Assembly (NCBI RefSeq): GCF_000615975.1
Contig: NZ_BAMP01000016.1
Span: forward strand, 1 to 62,892
DNA: 62,892 nt
Direction of reading: 5' to 3'
Source of the DNA: Nitratireductor aquibiodomus NL21 = JCM 21793
GTDB taxonomy: Bacteria > Pseudomonadota > Alphaproteobacteria > Rhizobiales > Rhizobiaceae
The notes under the pieces are model-generated. The model was not told the DNA's origin. It searched no databases and was given only the letters and a program-made list of their open reading frames with translations. The position numbers were made by a program, and so were the translations under genes. This document shows positions 45,336-55,859 of the stretch, piece by piece (positions within the stretch are counted from its first letter, which is position 1; each line of letters starts with the position of its first letter).

Positions 45336-46078
45336 GTGTCCGTTTGCAATGCTAGTATCTGCCTGGCTTTCTCCAGGTCTTCTGGCGTATCGACGCCAAG
45401 CGGAACCGAAGCGACGATCTGCGCATCAATGCGCATACCGGCCTCCAGCGCCCGCAACTGCTCAAGCCGCTCGCGCTGCTCGAGCACCGATGGCGCAAGG
45501 GAGACGAAACGCTCCAGCGCCGCGCGACGATAAGCGTAGATGCCGACATGGTGGTAGAGCGGCCCTTCGCCCCATGGGGCGGTGGCGCGGGTGAAATAGA
45601 GTGCGCGCAGCCGCGACGGTTCGTCATCGCGCGGCGCCCCCACGATCTTCACCACGTTCGGATTGATCTTCTCCGCCTCGTCCACGATCTCGACGCCGAG
45701 CGTGGCGATGTCGACCCGGGGATCGTCCAGCGGGCCGGCAACGGCGCGGATGTCCTCAGGGGCGATGGTGGGCAGATCGCCCTGTAGATTGATAATGCTC
45801 TCATAGCGACCATCCGGATCGATGCTGCCCAGAGCCTCGAAGATGCGATCGGAACCGGATTGATGGTCGGCGCGGGTCATAATGGCTGTGAAACCGGCTT
45901 TCTCGACGGCGTCGGCCACCTCTTTCGAATCGGTTGCGACCGCAACCTGCCCGGCGCCGCTCTCCAAGGCCCGACGTGCCACCTGAACGATCATCGGCAG
46001 GCCGGCAATGTCCGCCATCGGTTTGCCGGGCAAACGTGTCGAAGCCATGCGCGCGGGAATGACGATGAGGCTGGACAT
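45332..46078 (-). CDS. kdsB: 3-deoxy-manno-octulosonate cytidylyltransferase
   Basis: 248 residues, with [18 protein letters not shown] (nucleotide-binding start), QGDLPTIAP and [11 protein letters not shown], all hallmarks of KdsB. It activates KDO as CMP-KDO for lipid A core synthesis in the cytoplasm, so the organism makes KDO-containing LPS. It is the first gene of a kdsB-pheA operon, divergent from the cytochrome c gene (about 200 bases apart). Confidence 0.95.
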   Translation of the reverse strand: MSSLIVIPARMASTRLPGKPMADIAGLPMIVQVARRALESGAGQVAVATDSKEVADAVEKAGFTAIMTRADHQSGSDRIFEALGSIDPDGRYESIINLQGDLPTIAPEDIRAVAGPLDDPRVDIATLGVEIVDEAEKINPNVVKIVGAPRDDEPSRLRALYFTRATAPWGEGPLYHHVGIYAYRRAALERFVSLAPSVLEQRERLEQLRALEAGMRIDAQIVASVPLGVDTPEDLEKARQILALQTDT

Positions 46079-46275
46079 CGGGGCGGGAACTCTCTTGAAT
46101 CGCTAAAGTGGCAAAAAGTCTCACTGGGAAGTGCCTTATATGTGTTGCATGCGCGGAGCAAAAGACCTAGTTTCCGCGCGATTTTACCGGCAACGGCCGA
46201 ACGCGGGGGACAACGGCGCTGAAGTTTCGTTCTTCTCGCCGCCGCGAGCGTCCGGAATAGGGAGCCTCAGGGCGT

Positions 46276-47028
46276 ATGAACTCGTTCGAACTCAACAAAA
46301 TCCTCGGCGCGCTGCTTGGCGCCGTTTTCGTCATCTTCTCGGTCAGCATTCTTTCGGACGCGATCTTCTCCTCGCCTCCGCCGGCCACACCGGGCTATGC
46401 GATCGAGGTGGCTGAGGACGATGGGGCCGGTGCGTCCGACGAACCGGCAGAGCCAGAGTCCATTGCGCCGCTGCTGGCTTCCGCCGATGCAGGCAAGGGC
46501 GAGAACATCTTCAAGCGCTGCCAGGCCTGCCATACTGTCGATGACGGCGGCGCCAACAAGGTCGGCCCCAATCTCTGGGAGATCGTCGATCGCCCAATCG
46601 CCAGCCATGAGGGCTTCGGTTATTCGGCCGCCATGCAGGAATTCGCACAGGGCGGCAGCGTCACGTGGACCTATGAAAACCTGGATCATTTCCTGGCCAA
46701 TCCGAAGGGGTTCATTTCCGGGACCGCTATGGCATTCGCCGGCCTCAAAAAGATCGAGGACCGCGCCGACCTGATCGCCTATCTGCGCCAGCACGCTTCA
46801 AGCCCGGTGCCTCTGCCTGAACCCGAGGCCGAAGGTGGTGACGACGCGGCTGCAGCGCCTGCCGAGAGCGAAGAAGCCGCACCGGCCGCTGAAGGCGAGG
46901 CGACGCCCGCTGAAGAAACGGCCGCACCAGCCGAAGCGCCCAGCAACGAAAGCTCTGCGCCTGATGAGGAAGCCCCGGCTGAAGAGGCTCCTGTCGAGGA
47001 CGGCGACAGCGCCGCATCCGGCAACTAA
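46276..47028 (+). CDS. membrane-anchored cytochrome c (CycM/class I type) with a long acidic tail
   Basis: 250 residues. An uncleaved N-terminal helix (ILGALLGAVFVIFSVSILSD) anchors a periplasmic class I cytochrome c domain with heme site CQACH and distal Met in GTAMAFAG. The core after the heme reads GPNLWEIVDRPIASHEGF. It probably carries electrons to the terminal oxidase. After the domain come about 75 residues made almost only of Ala, Glu and Pro, highly acidic. A strong terminator follows. Confidence 0.9.
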   Translation: MNSFELNKILGALLGAVFVIFSVSILSDAIFSSPPPATPGYAIEVAEDDGAGASDEPAEPESIAPLLASADAGKGENIFKRCQACHTVDDGGANKVGPNLWEIVDRPIASHEGFGYSAAMQEFAQGGSVTWTYENLDHFLANPKGFISGTAMAFAGLKKIEDRADLIAYLRQHASSPVPLPEPEAEGGDDAAAAPAESEEAAPAAEGEATPAEETAAPAEAPSNESSAPDEEAPAEEAPVEDGDSAASGN

Positions 47029-47053
47029 CGAAAATTTAATTTTGGCAAACTTG

Positions 47054-47082
47054 AAAAAGCCGGTTTCGACCGGCTTTTTTGT
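47054..47082 (+). terminator. intrinsic terminator after the cytochrome c gene
   Basis: AAAAAGCCGGT and ACCGGCTTTTTT pair around TTCG, with the T-run built into the stem end. Confidence 0.9.
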
Positions 47083-47180
47083 TACCTGAAAGAAGCTTTC
47101 AGGGAGACCGTATCCCTTGCCATGCGTGGGGGATGGTCTACCTTTCGGCTGGGAACCAAAAACAATATGAGGAGAATGCC

Positions 47181-49061
47181 ATGCGGGTGATCGGTGCGAG
47201 AGCAACATGGGCGGCCTGTCTCGCCACGGCTCTTATGTTCGCCAGCCATCCCGCCCGCGCCGAAGACGAATGGCTTACCAACTCGTCCCTCATCCAGCCC
47301 GAAAGCGAACAGGGGCCTTTCGAGCGCTACGACTATGTGAACCCCGACGCCCCCAAGGGCGGGACGCTGAATTCGGTGGCACTTGGCACCTATGACAGTT
47401 TCAACCCGTTCATCGTGCGCGGCACGCAGGCGGCGGGGCTCAACTATTTCGGCGGCTTCCTCTGGGACACGCTGATGCAGCAGTCGCTGACAGAGCCGAG
47501 CACGAGCTATCCGCTGATCGCCGAGGCCTTCAAGCATCCAGAAGACAATTCTTCCGCCACCTATCGCATCAACCCGAAAGCGCGCTGGCACGATGGTGCG
47601 CCGATCACGGCGGAAGACGTGGTCTGGTCTATCAACATGCTCAAGAAGCACAGCCCCCAGCACACGCGCTATTTCTCCAGCGTGGTGGAGGCGATGGCCC
47701 TTTCCGAGCGTGAGGTGGAGTTCCGCTTCGACCAGAAGGGCAACAAGGAACTGCCACACATCATGGGCGACCTGCCGGTTCTGCCCAAACACTGGTGGGA
47801 AGGCACGGACGCCGACGGCAAGAAGCGCAACTTCACCCAGCCCACGCTCGAGCCGCCGCTGGGCAGCGGACCTTACAGGATCGAGAGCTTTACGCCCGGT
47901 TCCGAGATCGTGTGGAAGCGGGTGGAGGATTACTGGGCAGCCGATCTGCCGGTGAATGTCGGGCGCTACAATGTAGACCGGCGCAAATACACCTACATCC
48001 AGGATGAGAACGCTGCCTGGCTCGCCTTCACCAAGGGCGGCCTGCAGGACATCCGCGTGGAGACCCGCTCGCGCCGCTGGGCGACGGAATACACGTTCCC
48101 GGCCGTGAAAGATGGCGATGTCATCAAGAAAGAGTTTCCGACCGGCGGCGCCGAGCCCATGCAGGGCTTCGTGCTGAACACCCGCCGACCCAAGTTTCAG
48201 GACCGCCGCATCCGCGAGGCGCTGACCCTCGCCTTCAACTTCGAAGACATGAACCGGACGCTGTTTTTCGACAGCTATACCCGCACGGACAGCTATTTCG
48301 AAGGGACCGAGCTGGCCGCCACCGGCCTGCCGGAGGGGCGTGAACTGGAGATACTCGAAGAATTCAGGGACAAGCTTCCGCCGGAACTTTTCACCGAGGA
48401 ATTCAGGCTGCCGGTCTACGACAATCCGCAGGCGGAACGAACCTATCTGCGCGAAGCCATCAAGCTCTTTTCCGAAGCGGGTTGGAGCATCAAGAGCGGC
48501 AAGATGACGAACAATGGCACGGGCCAGCAGTTTACCATCGAGTTTCTCGGTAACAGCCCCACTGACGAGATAACGACGGGGCCTTACATGGCGGCGCTGC
48601 GCAAGATCGGCATCGACGTATCGCTGCGCATCATCGATCCCTCGCAATATGTAAACCGCATCCGGAACTTCGATTTCGACGCGGTGGCGAGCATCTTCGT
48701 CAACTCGCTTTCTCCGGGCAATGAGCAGCGCGAATACTGGGGTTCCAAGGCCGCCGACACGCCCGGCACCCGCAATCTTGCCGGCGTGAAGGATCCGATC
48801 GTCGACGCGCTGGTCGAGAAGATCATCTATGTGAAGGACCGTGAAGAACTGATCGCGGCCAGCCGGGCGCTCGACCGCGTGCTTCTGTGGAACTACTACT
48901 GGGTGCCGCAATGGCACGCGCCCTATGTCCGCATTGCCTACTGGAACAAGTTCGGCATGCCGGAGAAGCAGCCCGAATATGCCGGCGTCGACCTTGATTC
49001 CTGGTGGATCGATCCGGAGCATGAGAAGGCTCTCGCCGCCAAATACCGGAGCCAGAATTGA
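47181..49061 (+). CDS. yejA: YejA-type peptide ABC transporter substrate-binding protein (first copy)
   Basis: 626 residues of SBP_bac_5, YejA/microcin C-binding type. A Sec signal peptide ends in ARA (about residue 26). FERYDYVNPDAPKGGTLN is a hallmark of YejA homologues. GAGGAG lies 6 bases before the ATG at 47181; upstream in-frame sequence is not coding-like. It heads the yejA1-A2-B-E-F operon. The E. coli transporter imports microcin C-type peptides, and the rhizobial one affects sensitivity to host defence peptides. Confidence 0.92.
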   Translation: MRVIGARATWAACLATALMFASHPARAEDEWLTNSSLIQPESEQGPFERYDYVNPDAPKGGTLNSVALGTYDSFNPFIVRGTQAAGLNYFGGFLWDTLMQQSLTEPSTSYPLIAEAFKHPEDNSSATYRINPKARWHDGAPITAEDVVWSINMLKKHSPQHTRYFSSVVEAMALSEREVEFRFDQKGNKELPHIMGDLPVLPKHWWEGTDADGKKRNFTQPTLEPPLGSGPYRIESFTPGSEIVWKRVEDYWAADLPVNVGRYNVDRRKYTYIQDENAAWLAFTKGGLQDIRVETRSRRWATEYTFPAVKDGDVIKKEFPTGGAEPMQGFVLNTRRPKFQDRRIREALTLAFNFEDMNRTLFFDSYTRTDSYFEGTELAATGLPEGRELEILEEFRDKLPPELFTEEFRLPVYDNPQAERTYLREAIKLFSEAGWSIKSGKMTNNGTGQQFTIEFLGNSPTDEITTGPYMAALRKIGIDVSLRIIDPSQYVNRIRNFDFDAVASIFVNSLSPGNEQREYWGSKAADTPGTRNLAGVKDPIVDALVEKIIYVKDREELIAASRALDRVLLWNYYWVPQWHAPYVRIAYWNKFGMPEKQPEYAGVDLDSWWIDPEHEKALAAKYRSQN

Positions 49062-50946
49062 GCGGGCGCGCCACGGTACCGCATCGGCTCCCGCGTCGGG
49101 ACTTCCTGTCGCTCGCCGGTGCGGCCATCGCCACGCCTCTTTTGCCGCGCGACGTGTTCGCCAATGTGGAGACGGGCACGCCGCTGCATGGTCTTTCGGC
49201 GTTCGGCGATCTGAAATATGCGCCGGGCTTCAGCCGTTTCGACTATGCCAGCCCGGAGGCGCCGAAGGGCGGCACCTTCAACTTCCAGCCCGGTTACTGG
49301 TACTACAACCAGAACGTCCTGACCTTCAACACGCTGAATGCCTTCGTGCGCACCGGGGATGCGCCGCCGCGCATGGAGATATGTTACGATTCGCTGATGG
49401 TGCGGGCCTATGACGAGCCTGACGCAATCTACGGGCTTCTGGCCGAGAGCGTGACACTTTCCGACGACCGCAACGGGTTCACCTTCAAACTTCGGCCGGA
49501 GGCGCGTTTTCATGATGGCTCGCCTGTCACCGCCGCCGACGTGGCCTTCACTTACAATCTGCTGAAGGAGAAGGGGCATCCTCAATTGCAGTTGCCTCTT
49601 ACCGAGATGACCGAGGCCTCGGTGGAAGGGCCCGACCTGGTCCATCTGCGGTTTTCCGGGCGGCAATCGCGGCGCAACATTCTGACCGTGGCCGGGTACC
49701 CGATTTTCTCAAAGGCCTTTGTCGAGGAGAACGGCTTCGACAGTTCCCGTCTCGTCCCGGTGCTCGGCTCCGGCCCTTACAAGGTGGGCCGGTTCTCCGC
49801 CGGGCGCTACGTGGAATATGAGCGGGTTGCAGACTACTGGGCGCGCGAGCTTGGCCCTGCAAAGGGGTTCAACCATTTCGACACGATCCGCATCGACTTC
49901 TACCGCGACCGCAATGCCGGGTTCGAGGCTTTCAAGAAGGGCGATGTCTACTGGCGCGAAGAGTTCACCGCGCGCGTTTGGGCTACGGGATACGATTTTC
50001 CGGCCATCCGCGACGGACGCGTGGTGCAGACTTATATCCCCGGTGAAAAGCGCCTGCAGCTCTATGGCCTGGTGCTGAACCAGCGGCGCGAGCAGTTCAA
50101 GGATGTGCGGGTGCGCGAGGCCATCAGCCTGTGCTTCGACTTCGAATGGACGAACCGCAACCTCTTCTACGACGCCTATGCGCGATCGCACTCCTTCTTC
50201 GAGCGCTCGCCTTACATGGCCGAGGGGGAACCCTCACCCGAGGAGCAGGCGCTGCTCGACCGGTTTCGCGGCGAGGCGCCGGAGGCAGCGTTTGGCGAGG
50301 CGGTGAAGCAGCCGGTTTCGATGGTTCCGGCCGCGACCGCAACAATCTGAGACGTGCGCGCCAGCTTCTGACAGAGGCCGGCTGGACCTCGCGTGACGGT
50401 GTTCTCCACAATGAGAAGGGCACGCGCTTCACGCTGGAATATCTGGTGCGGGATGAACTCTTCCTGCGGCAGGATGCGAGCTTCGGCGAGAACCTGCGGG
50501 CCATCGGCATCGACGCTTCCACCCGCGTGGTCGATGCCTCACAGTATCAAAGCCGGCAGAATGCGTTCGATTTCGACATGATCTCCATGGCGATCGGCCT
50601 GACGGCCACTCCGGACGCGAACGGGCTCGAACAGATATTCCATTCGCGCACGGCGGGTGTGGAAGGTTCCTACAACTTCGCCGGCACGGCCGACCCGGTT
50701 GTCGATGCGCTGGTCGAGATTGCCGGAGAGGCAAAAAGCCGCGACGAACTGACCGTCACGCTAAAGGTGCTGGACAGGGTCTTGCGTGCGAGGCGCGACT
50801 GGATTCCAAATTGGCATCTGACGAATCACCGTGTGGCCCACTGGGACATGTTCGGGTACAGCGACAACAAGCCGGATTACTTCTTCCCGGTGGAATCGCT
50901 CTGGTGGTTCGAGGCAAAAAAGGCAAAAGCGATTGGCAAGGCGTAA
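49058..50946 (+). CDS. YejA-type substrate-binding protein (second copy, Tat signal, frameshifted)
   Basis: About 629 residues after correction, a paralogue of the preceding protein (FDYASPEAPKGGTFN). Its N terminus has twin arginines, LPRRDFLSLAG, before a hydrophobic stretch, so export is probably by Tat while the first copy uses Sec. The start is a TTG overlapping the upstream stop (TTGA), with GGAG 6 bases before. The frame breaks near 50321: GTTTCGATGG seems one C short; restoring it gives QPVSDGSGRDRNNLRRARQLL. The C-terminal half is intact, so a sequence error is likely. Confidence 0.87.
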
Positions 50947-51000
50947 GCGCGGCGTGGCAGATTTTATCTCAGTTCCAAACATGAATAGAGCGGCTGACTG

Positions 51001-52112
51001 ATGGGCGCCTATATCCTGCGTCGTCTGCTGCTCATGATCCCGACCCTGTTCGGCATCATGGCCATCTCCTTCATCGTCGTGCAGTTTGCACCGGGCGGCC
51101 CCGTGGAACAGGTGATCGCACAGATCACCGGCCAGGCCGGCGGCGCGGATGCGCGCATCTCCGGCGGTGGCGGCGATTTCGGCAATCAGGGTTTTGACGG
51201 TGGGACTGTCGAAGGCAGCGGCGTGACCTCGAAATATCGCGGCGCGCAGGGTCTCGATCCCGAGTCATCGCTTCGCTTGAAAAGCAGTTCGGTTTCGACA
51301 AGCCGCCTCTCGAACGCTTCGCCCTGATGATCTGGAACTATGCGCGGTTCGACTTCGGCGAGAGCTATTTCCGCGACATTTCGGTGATCGACCTGATCCT
51401 TGAGAAAATGCCGGTCTCGATTTCGCTCGGCCTCTGGATCACGCTGATCTCCTACGGAATTTCCATTCCGCTCGGCATCCGCAAAGCCGTGAAGGACGGC
51501 TCGGCGTTCGATGTGTGGACCAGCGGTGTGGTGATCGTTGCCTATGCCATTCCGGGCTTTCTGTTCGCCATCCTCCTGATGGTTCTTTTCGCCGGCGGCT
51601 CCTTCTTCGACTGGTTTCCGCTGCGCGGCCTGACCTCCGACAACTGGGAGAGCCTTTCCTGGCCGGCGCGCATTCTCGATTATTTCTGGCACCTTGCCCT
51701 GCCGCTGACGGCCATGGTGCTCTCGGCCTTCGCCACGACGACGCTTCTGACGAAGAACTCATTTCTCGATGAAATCCGCAAGCAGTATGTGGTGACCGCA
51801 CGCGCCAAGGGGCTTTCGGACCGGCAGGTGCTCTACGGCCACGTCTTCCGCAATGCGATGCTGATCATCATCGCCGGCTTTCCAGGCGCGTTCATCTCGG
51901 CGTTCTTCACCGGGTCGCTGCTGATCGAGAGTATTTTCTCGCTCGACGGGCTTGGGCTTCTGGGCTTCCGTTCGGTGATCGACCGCGATTACCCGGTGGT
52001 GTTCGCCAATCTCTACATCTTCTCGCTGATGGGTCTGTTTATCAGCCTCATCTCGGATGTGACCTACACGCTGATAGACCCCCGCATCGATTTCGAGCGG
52101 AGGGATGTGTGA
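51001..52112 (+). CDS. yejB: ABC transporter permease YejB (frameshifted)
   Basis: About 370 residues after correction. The N-terminal [18 protein letters not shown] is typical of DppB/YejB permeases, and the membrane domain from [20 protein letters not shown] on is complete, with the EAA loop [20 protein letters not shown]. The frame breaks near 51266: CCGAGTCATCG seems one T short; restored, it reads [20 protein letters not shown], which is the conserved segment expected there. The stop overlaps the yejE start (TGATG). Confidence 0.9.
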
Positions 52113-53263
52113 TGTCCGATATTCAGGTGCAAAGCGAAGTGGCGGCGGCGCGGCGCCCCGGCAGACGGCCTTGGCTTTCGCCGATCAACAGGCGCCGCTG
52201 GCAGAATTTCTGCGCCAACCGGCGGGGCTACTGGTCTCTCTGGATATTCCTGATCCTGTTCGTGCTGTCGCTGTTTGCCGAATTCCTCGCCAACGACAAA
52301 CCGATCCTCGCCTATTACAAGGGAGAGGTTCTGTTCCCGGTTCTGGTGGATTATCCGGAAGAGAAATTCGGGGGCTTCCTTGCTGTAACCGACTACCGCG
52401 ATCCGATCATCTCCGAGGAGATCGCGGCCAATGGGTGGGTGGTGTGGCCGCCCATCCGCTATTCCTACCGCACGGTGAACAACGAAATACCGGAGGCGGC
52501 GCCAGCCAAACCTTCATGGATGTACTCCAAAGAGGAGCGCTGCGGGCGCTATCTGCATGGGGTGGACGACCCGGCCTGCACGCCCGGCAACTGGAACTGG
52601 CTCGGCACGGATGACCAGGCGCGCGATGTGCTTTCGCGCGTGATCTACGGGTTCCGTATTTCGGTTCTTTTCGGCCTGATCCTGACCGGTGCCTCGGCGC
52701 TGATCGGTGTGAGCGCCGGCGCGATACAGGGCTATTTCGGCGGCTGGACGGACCTTCTCTTCCAGCGCTTCATCGAGATATGGTCCTCCATTCCGGTGCT
52801 CTATCTGATCCTGATCATCGCGGCCGTTCTGCCGCCGGGTTTCTTCATCCTGCTCGGCATCATGCTGCTTTTCTCGTGGGTGGCTTTCGTGGGCGTCGTG
52901 CGCGCCGAATTTCTGCGCGCCCGCAATTTCGAATATGTGAGTGCGGCACGGGCGCTTGGCGTTTCCAACCGGACGATCATCTTCCGCCACCTTCTGCCCA
53001 ATGCGATGGTGGCCACCCTCACCTTCCTGCCCTTCATCCTGAACGGCTCGATCACGACACTGACATCGCTCGACTTTCTGGGCTTCGGCCTGCCGCCGGG
53101 CTCGCCATCGCTGGGTGAATTGCTGCGGCAGGGCCAGCGCAACCTCAACGCCCCCTGGCTCGGCATCGCCGGCTTCCTGAGCCTTTCGATCATGCTGTCG
53201 CTCCTGATCTTCATCGGCGAAGCCGTGCGCGACGCCTTCGACCCGCGGAAGACGTTCAAATGA
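52112..53263 (+). CDS. yejE: ABC transporter permease YejE
   Basis: 383 residues, with the first membrane helix near YWSLWIFLILFVLSLFAEFL, a long periplasmic loop ending HWMGT-like NWLGTDDQARDVLSRVIYG, and five further helices. The EAA-type loop is SAARALGVSNRTIIFRHLLP. GGAGGG precedes the ATG at 52112; a GTG one codon earlier is possible. It overlaps yejF by 4 bases. Confidence 0.93.
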   Translation: MSDIQVQSEVAAARRPGRRPWLSPINRRRWQNFCANRRGYWSLWIFLILFVLSLFAEFLANDKPILAYYKGEVLFPVLVDYPEEKFGGFLAVTDYRDPIISEEIAANGWVVWPPIRYSYRTVNNEIPEAAPAKPSWMYSKEERCGRYLHGVDDPACTPGNWNWLGTDDQARDVLSRVIYGFRISVLFGLILTGASALIGVSAGAIQGYFGGWTDLLFQRFIEIWSSIPVLYLILIIAAVLPPGFFILLGIMLLFSWVAFVGVVRAEFLRARNFEYVSAARALGVSNRTIIFRHLLPNAMVATLTFLPFILNGSITTLTSLDFLGFGLPPGSPSLGELLRQGQRNLNAPWLGIAGFLSLSIMLSLLIFIGEAVRDAFDPRKTFK

Positions 53264-54891
53264 GTGACACCCCCCTCCTCTCGATCCGCGATCTATCCGT
53301 GTCCTTCCGGCAGGGCGCGCAGGAGACGCTTGCGGTCGATCGCATCTCATTCGACATCGCGCGTGGCGAGACCGTTGCGCTTGTGGGGGAATCGGGGTCC
53401 GGGAAATCGGTTTCGGCACTCTCGGTCCTGCGGCTTTTGCCCTATCCGGCGGCGAGCCATCCCTCCGGCGAAATCCTCTACAATGGCGTGGACATCCTTG
53501 CCGCCGATGAAGCGACACAGCGCAAGGTGCGCGGCAACGAGATCTCCATGATCTTTCAGGAGCCGATGACCTCGCTCAACCCGCTGCACACCATCGAGCG
53601 CCAAGTGGGTGAGGTGTTGAAACTGCATCGCGGAATGAGTGACAAGGCAGCGCGGGAGCGGACCCTTGAATTGCTGGAGCAGGTCGGCATCCGTGACCCG
53701 GAAAAACGACTCGATTCCTTTCCGCACCAGCTTTCCGGCGGCCAGCGCCAGCGCGTAATGATCGCCATGGCGCTCGCCAACGAGCCCGACCTCCTGATCG
53801 CCGATGAACCGACCACCGCGCTCGACGTGACGGTGCAGGCGCAGATCCTGGAGCTTCTGGCCGATCTGCGGCGCAAGAAATCCATGTCGATGCTGTTCAT
53901 CACCCACGATCTCGGCATTGTGCGTAAGGTGGCGGACCGGGTCTGCGTGATGACCGACGGCAAGATCGTGGAAAGCGGGCCAACGGAGGAGATATTCACC
54001 AACCCTCAGCACGCCTATACGCGCCATCTGATCGAAGCCGAGCCAAAGGGACGGCCGCCCAGGGCGGACGCCAATGCCGAAACGGTGATGAAGGGCGACG
54101 AGATCAAGGTCTGGTTCCCGGTGAAAAAGGGGCTGCTGCGCCGCACGGTCGACTACATCAAGGGTGTCGACGGGGTGGACGTGACCGTCCGCGCGGGCCA
54201 GACGCTCGGCGTGGTGGGTGAATCGGGCTCCGGCAAAACGACTCTCGGCCTGGCCCTTGCACGCATGATCGGCTCGGAGGGGCATATCCACTTTTCTGGC
54301 AACGAGATCGATCATCTCTCGTTTCGGCAGATGCGTCCCTACAGGCACGACTTGCAGGTGGTGTTTCAGGATCCCTATGGTTCGCTCAGCCCGCGCATGT
54401 CTGTTGCCGAAATCATCGAGGAAGGCCTGCGCATTCACGAGCCCGGCCTTTCAGCCGATGAACGCGACGCGATGGTGGTCGATGTCCTGAAGGAGGTCGA
54501 CCTCGATCCCGACAGCCGGTTTCGCTATCCGCATGAATTTTCCGGCGGGCAGCGTCAGCGTATCGCCATTGCCCGTGCCATGGTGCTGAAGCCGCGTTTC
54601 GTGATGCTGGACGAGCCCACCTCGGCACTCGACATGAGCGTGCAGGCGCAGGTGGTGGACCTTCTGCGCGATTTGCAGAAGCGGCATAACCTGGCCTATC
54701 TCTTTATCAGCCATGACCTGAAAGTGGTGCGCGCGCTTGCCAATGAGGTGATCGTCATGCGCGCCGGCAAGGTGGTGGAGGCCGGTCCGGCGGAGCAGAT
54801 TTTCGATGCACCGCAGACCGACTACACACGCGCGCTGATCGCAGCCGCGTTCAACATCGAAGCCACGCCTGGAGGCGTGGTCAGCGAATAA
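53260..54891 (+). CDS. yejF: ABC transporter ATPase YejF (two fused ATPase domains)
   Basis: 543 residues with two complete nucleotide-binding domains. Domain 1: [36 protein letters not shown]. Domain 2: [35 protein letters not shown]. One protein thus does the job of the separate DppD and DppF subunits. It ends the yej operon; ghrA follows 17 bases later and may be co-transcribed. Confidence 0.95.
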   Translation: MSDTPLLSIRDLSVSFRQGAQETLAVDRISFDIARGETVALVGESGSGKSVSALSVLRLLPYPAASHPSGEILYNGVDILAADEATQRKVRGNEISMIFQEPMTSLNPLHTIERQVGEVLKLHRGMSDKAARERTLELLEQVGIRDPEKRLDSFPHQLSGGQRQRVMIAMALANEPDLLIADEPTTALDVTVQAQILELLADLRRKKSMSMLFITHDLGIVRKVADRVCVMTDGKIVESGPTEEIFTNPQHAYTRHLIEAEPKGRPPRADANAETVMKGDEIKVWFPVKKGLLRRTVDYIKGVDGVDVTVRAGQTLGVVGESGSGKTTLGLALARMIGSEGHIHFSGNEIDHLSFRQMRPYRHDLQVVFQDPYGSLSPRMSVAEIIEEGLRIHEPGLSADERDAMVVDVLKEVDLDPDSRFRYPHEFSGGQRQRIAIARAMVLKPRFVMLDEPTSALDMSVQAQVVDLLRDLQKRHNLAYLFISHDLKVVRALANEVIVMRAGKVVEAGPAEQIFDAPQTDYTRALIAAAFNIEATPGGVVSE

Positions 54892-54908
54892 AAATCGAGG
54901 GGCAAACC

Positions 54909-55859
54909 ATGAGCACACCGGAACGCGGTCGCGTCCTTCTTTCTGTCACCGGCTTCAACCCGCAGCGCTGGTATGACCTTCTCTCCAAAGAGCGGGATGT
55001 CGTGCTGGAGCCCGACGGGGCGGAAGACCCTTCGATCGATTATGCCGTTGTCTGGAAGCACCAGAAGGGCGCACTCGCCAAGCTACCGAACCTGAAGGTC
55101 ATCTTCTCCATCGGTGCGGGCGTGGATCACATCTTTGCCGACGACCAGGTGCCCGATGTGCCCATCGTGCGCGTGGTGGCGGAAAACCTCACGCAGTATA
55201 TGTGCGAGTATGTAACGTGGCGGGTGCTCGACCATCACCGGCAGGGCGCCGTCTACCGGGAACAGCAGGTCAGGAAAGTCTGGCACGAGCCGCGGCAGCC
55301 GCCAGCCAACGAAGTTTCGGTAGGCATTATGGGGCTCGGACAGCTCGGCACCCGCGCCGCACAGGCCCTGTGTGCGGTCGGTTTTTCGGTGAATGGCTGG
55401 AGCCGCACGCCCAAGGATATCGATGGCGTCAAGGGCTTTCACGGCGAGGACGGGCTGACGCCCTTCCTCAACGCCACCGACATTCTGGTGGTGCTTCTGC
55501 CGCTGACGCCCGCGACCCACGGCATTGTGAACCATTCGCTGCTGTCGCGCCTGCGGCAGGATGGACCGCTGGGCGGTCCCTGCCTCATCAATGCGGGGCG
55601 CGGCGGGCTGCAGCGCGAGACCGACATCCTCAAGGCACTTGAGGAAGGTGTGCTGAAGGAAGCAAGCCTCGACGTGTTCGAACGCGAGCCGCTCGCGCCG
55701 GAAAGTCCGCTCTGGTCGCATCCACGTGTTTTCGTGACACCGCACGCGGCTGCCACTTCAGACCCGGCACATCTGGTGCCGCCCATGCTACGGCAGATGG
55801 ATGCGTTCGAGAGTGGCAAGGCACTGGAAAACCTCGTTGATCGAAGCGCGGGGTACTAG
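54909..55859 (+). CDS. glyoxylate/hydroxypyruvate reductase A-like 2-hydroxyacid dehydrogenase
   Basis: 316 residues of the D-2-hydroxyacid dehydrogenase family. The NAD(P)-binding motif is GIMGLGQLGTRAAQAL; catalytic residues are the Arg in LINAGRGGLQRE, the Glu in DVFEREPL and the His in VFVTPHAAA. It resembles GhrA, which reduces glyoxylate and hydroxypyruvate in the cytoplasm. AGGGGCAAACC precedes the ATG. The 3' end overlaps the convergent NlpC/P60 gene by 4 bases. Confidence 0.88.
   Translation: MSTPERGRVLLSVTGFNPQRWYDLLSKERDVVLEPDGAEDPSIDYAVVWKHQKGALAKLPNLKVIFSIGAGVDHIFADDQVPDVPIVRVVAENLTQYMCEYVTWRVLDHHRQGAVYREQQVRKVWHEPRQPPANEVSVGIMGLGQLGTRAAQALCAVGFSVNGWSRTPKDIDGVKGFHGEDGLTPFLNATDILVVLLPLTPATHGIVNHSLLSRLRQDGPLGGPCLINAGRGGLQRETDILKALEEGVLKEASLDVFEREPLAPESPLWSHPRVFVTPHAAATSDPAHLVPPMLRQMDAFESGKALENLVDRSAGY

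Noticed and set aside
47082..49022. 646-codon open frame opposite yejA
   Set aside because: The plus-strand frame carries a signal peptide, a ribosome-binding site and family motifs; the antisense frame has none.
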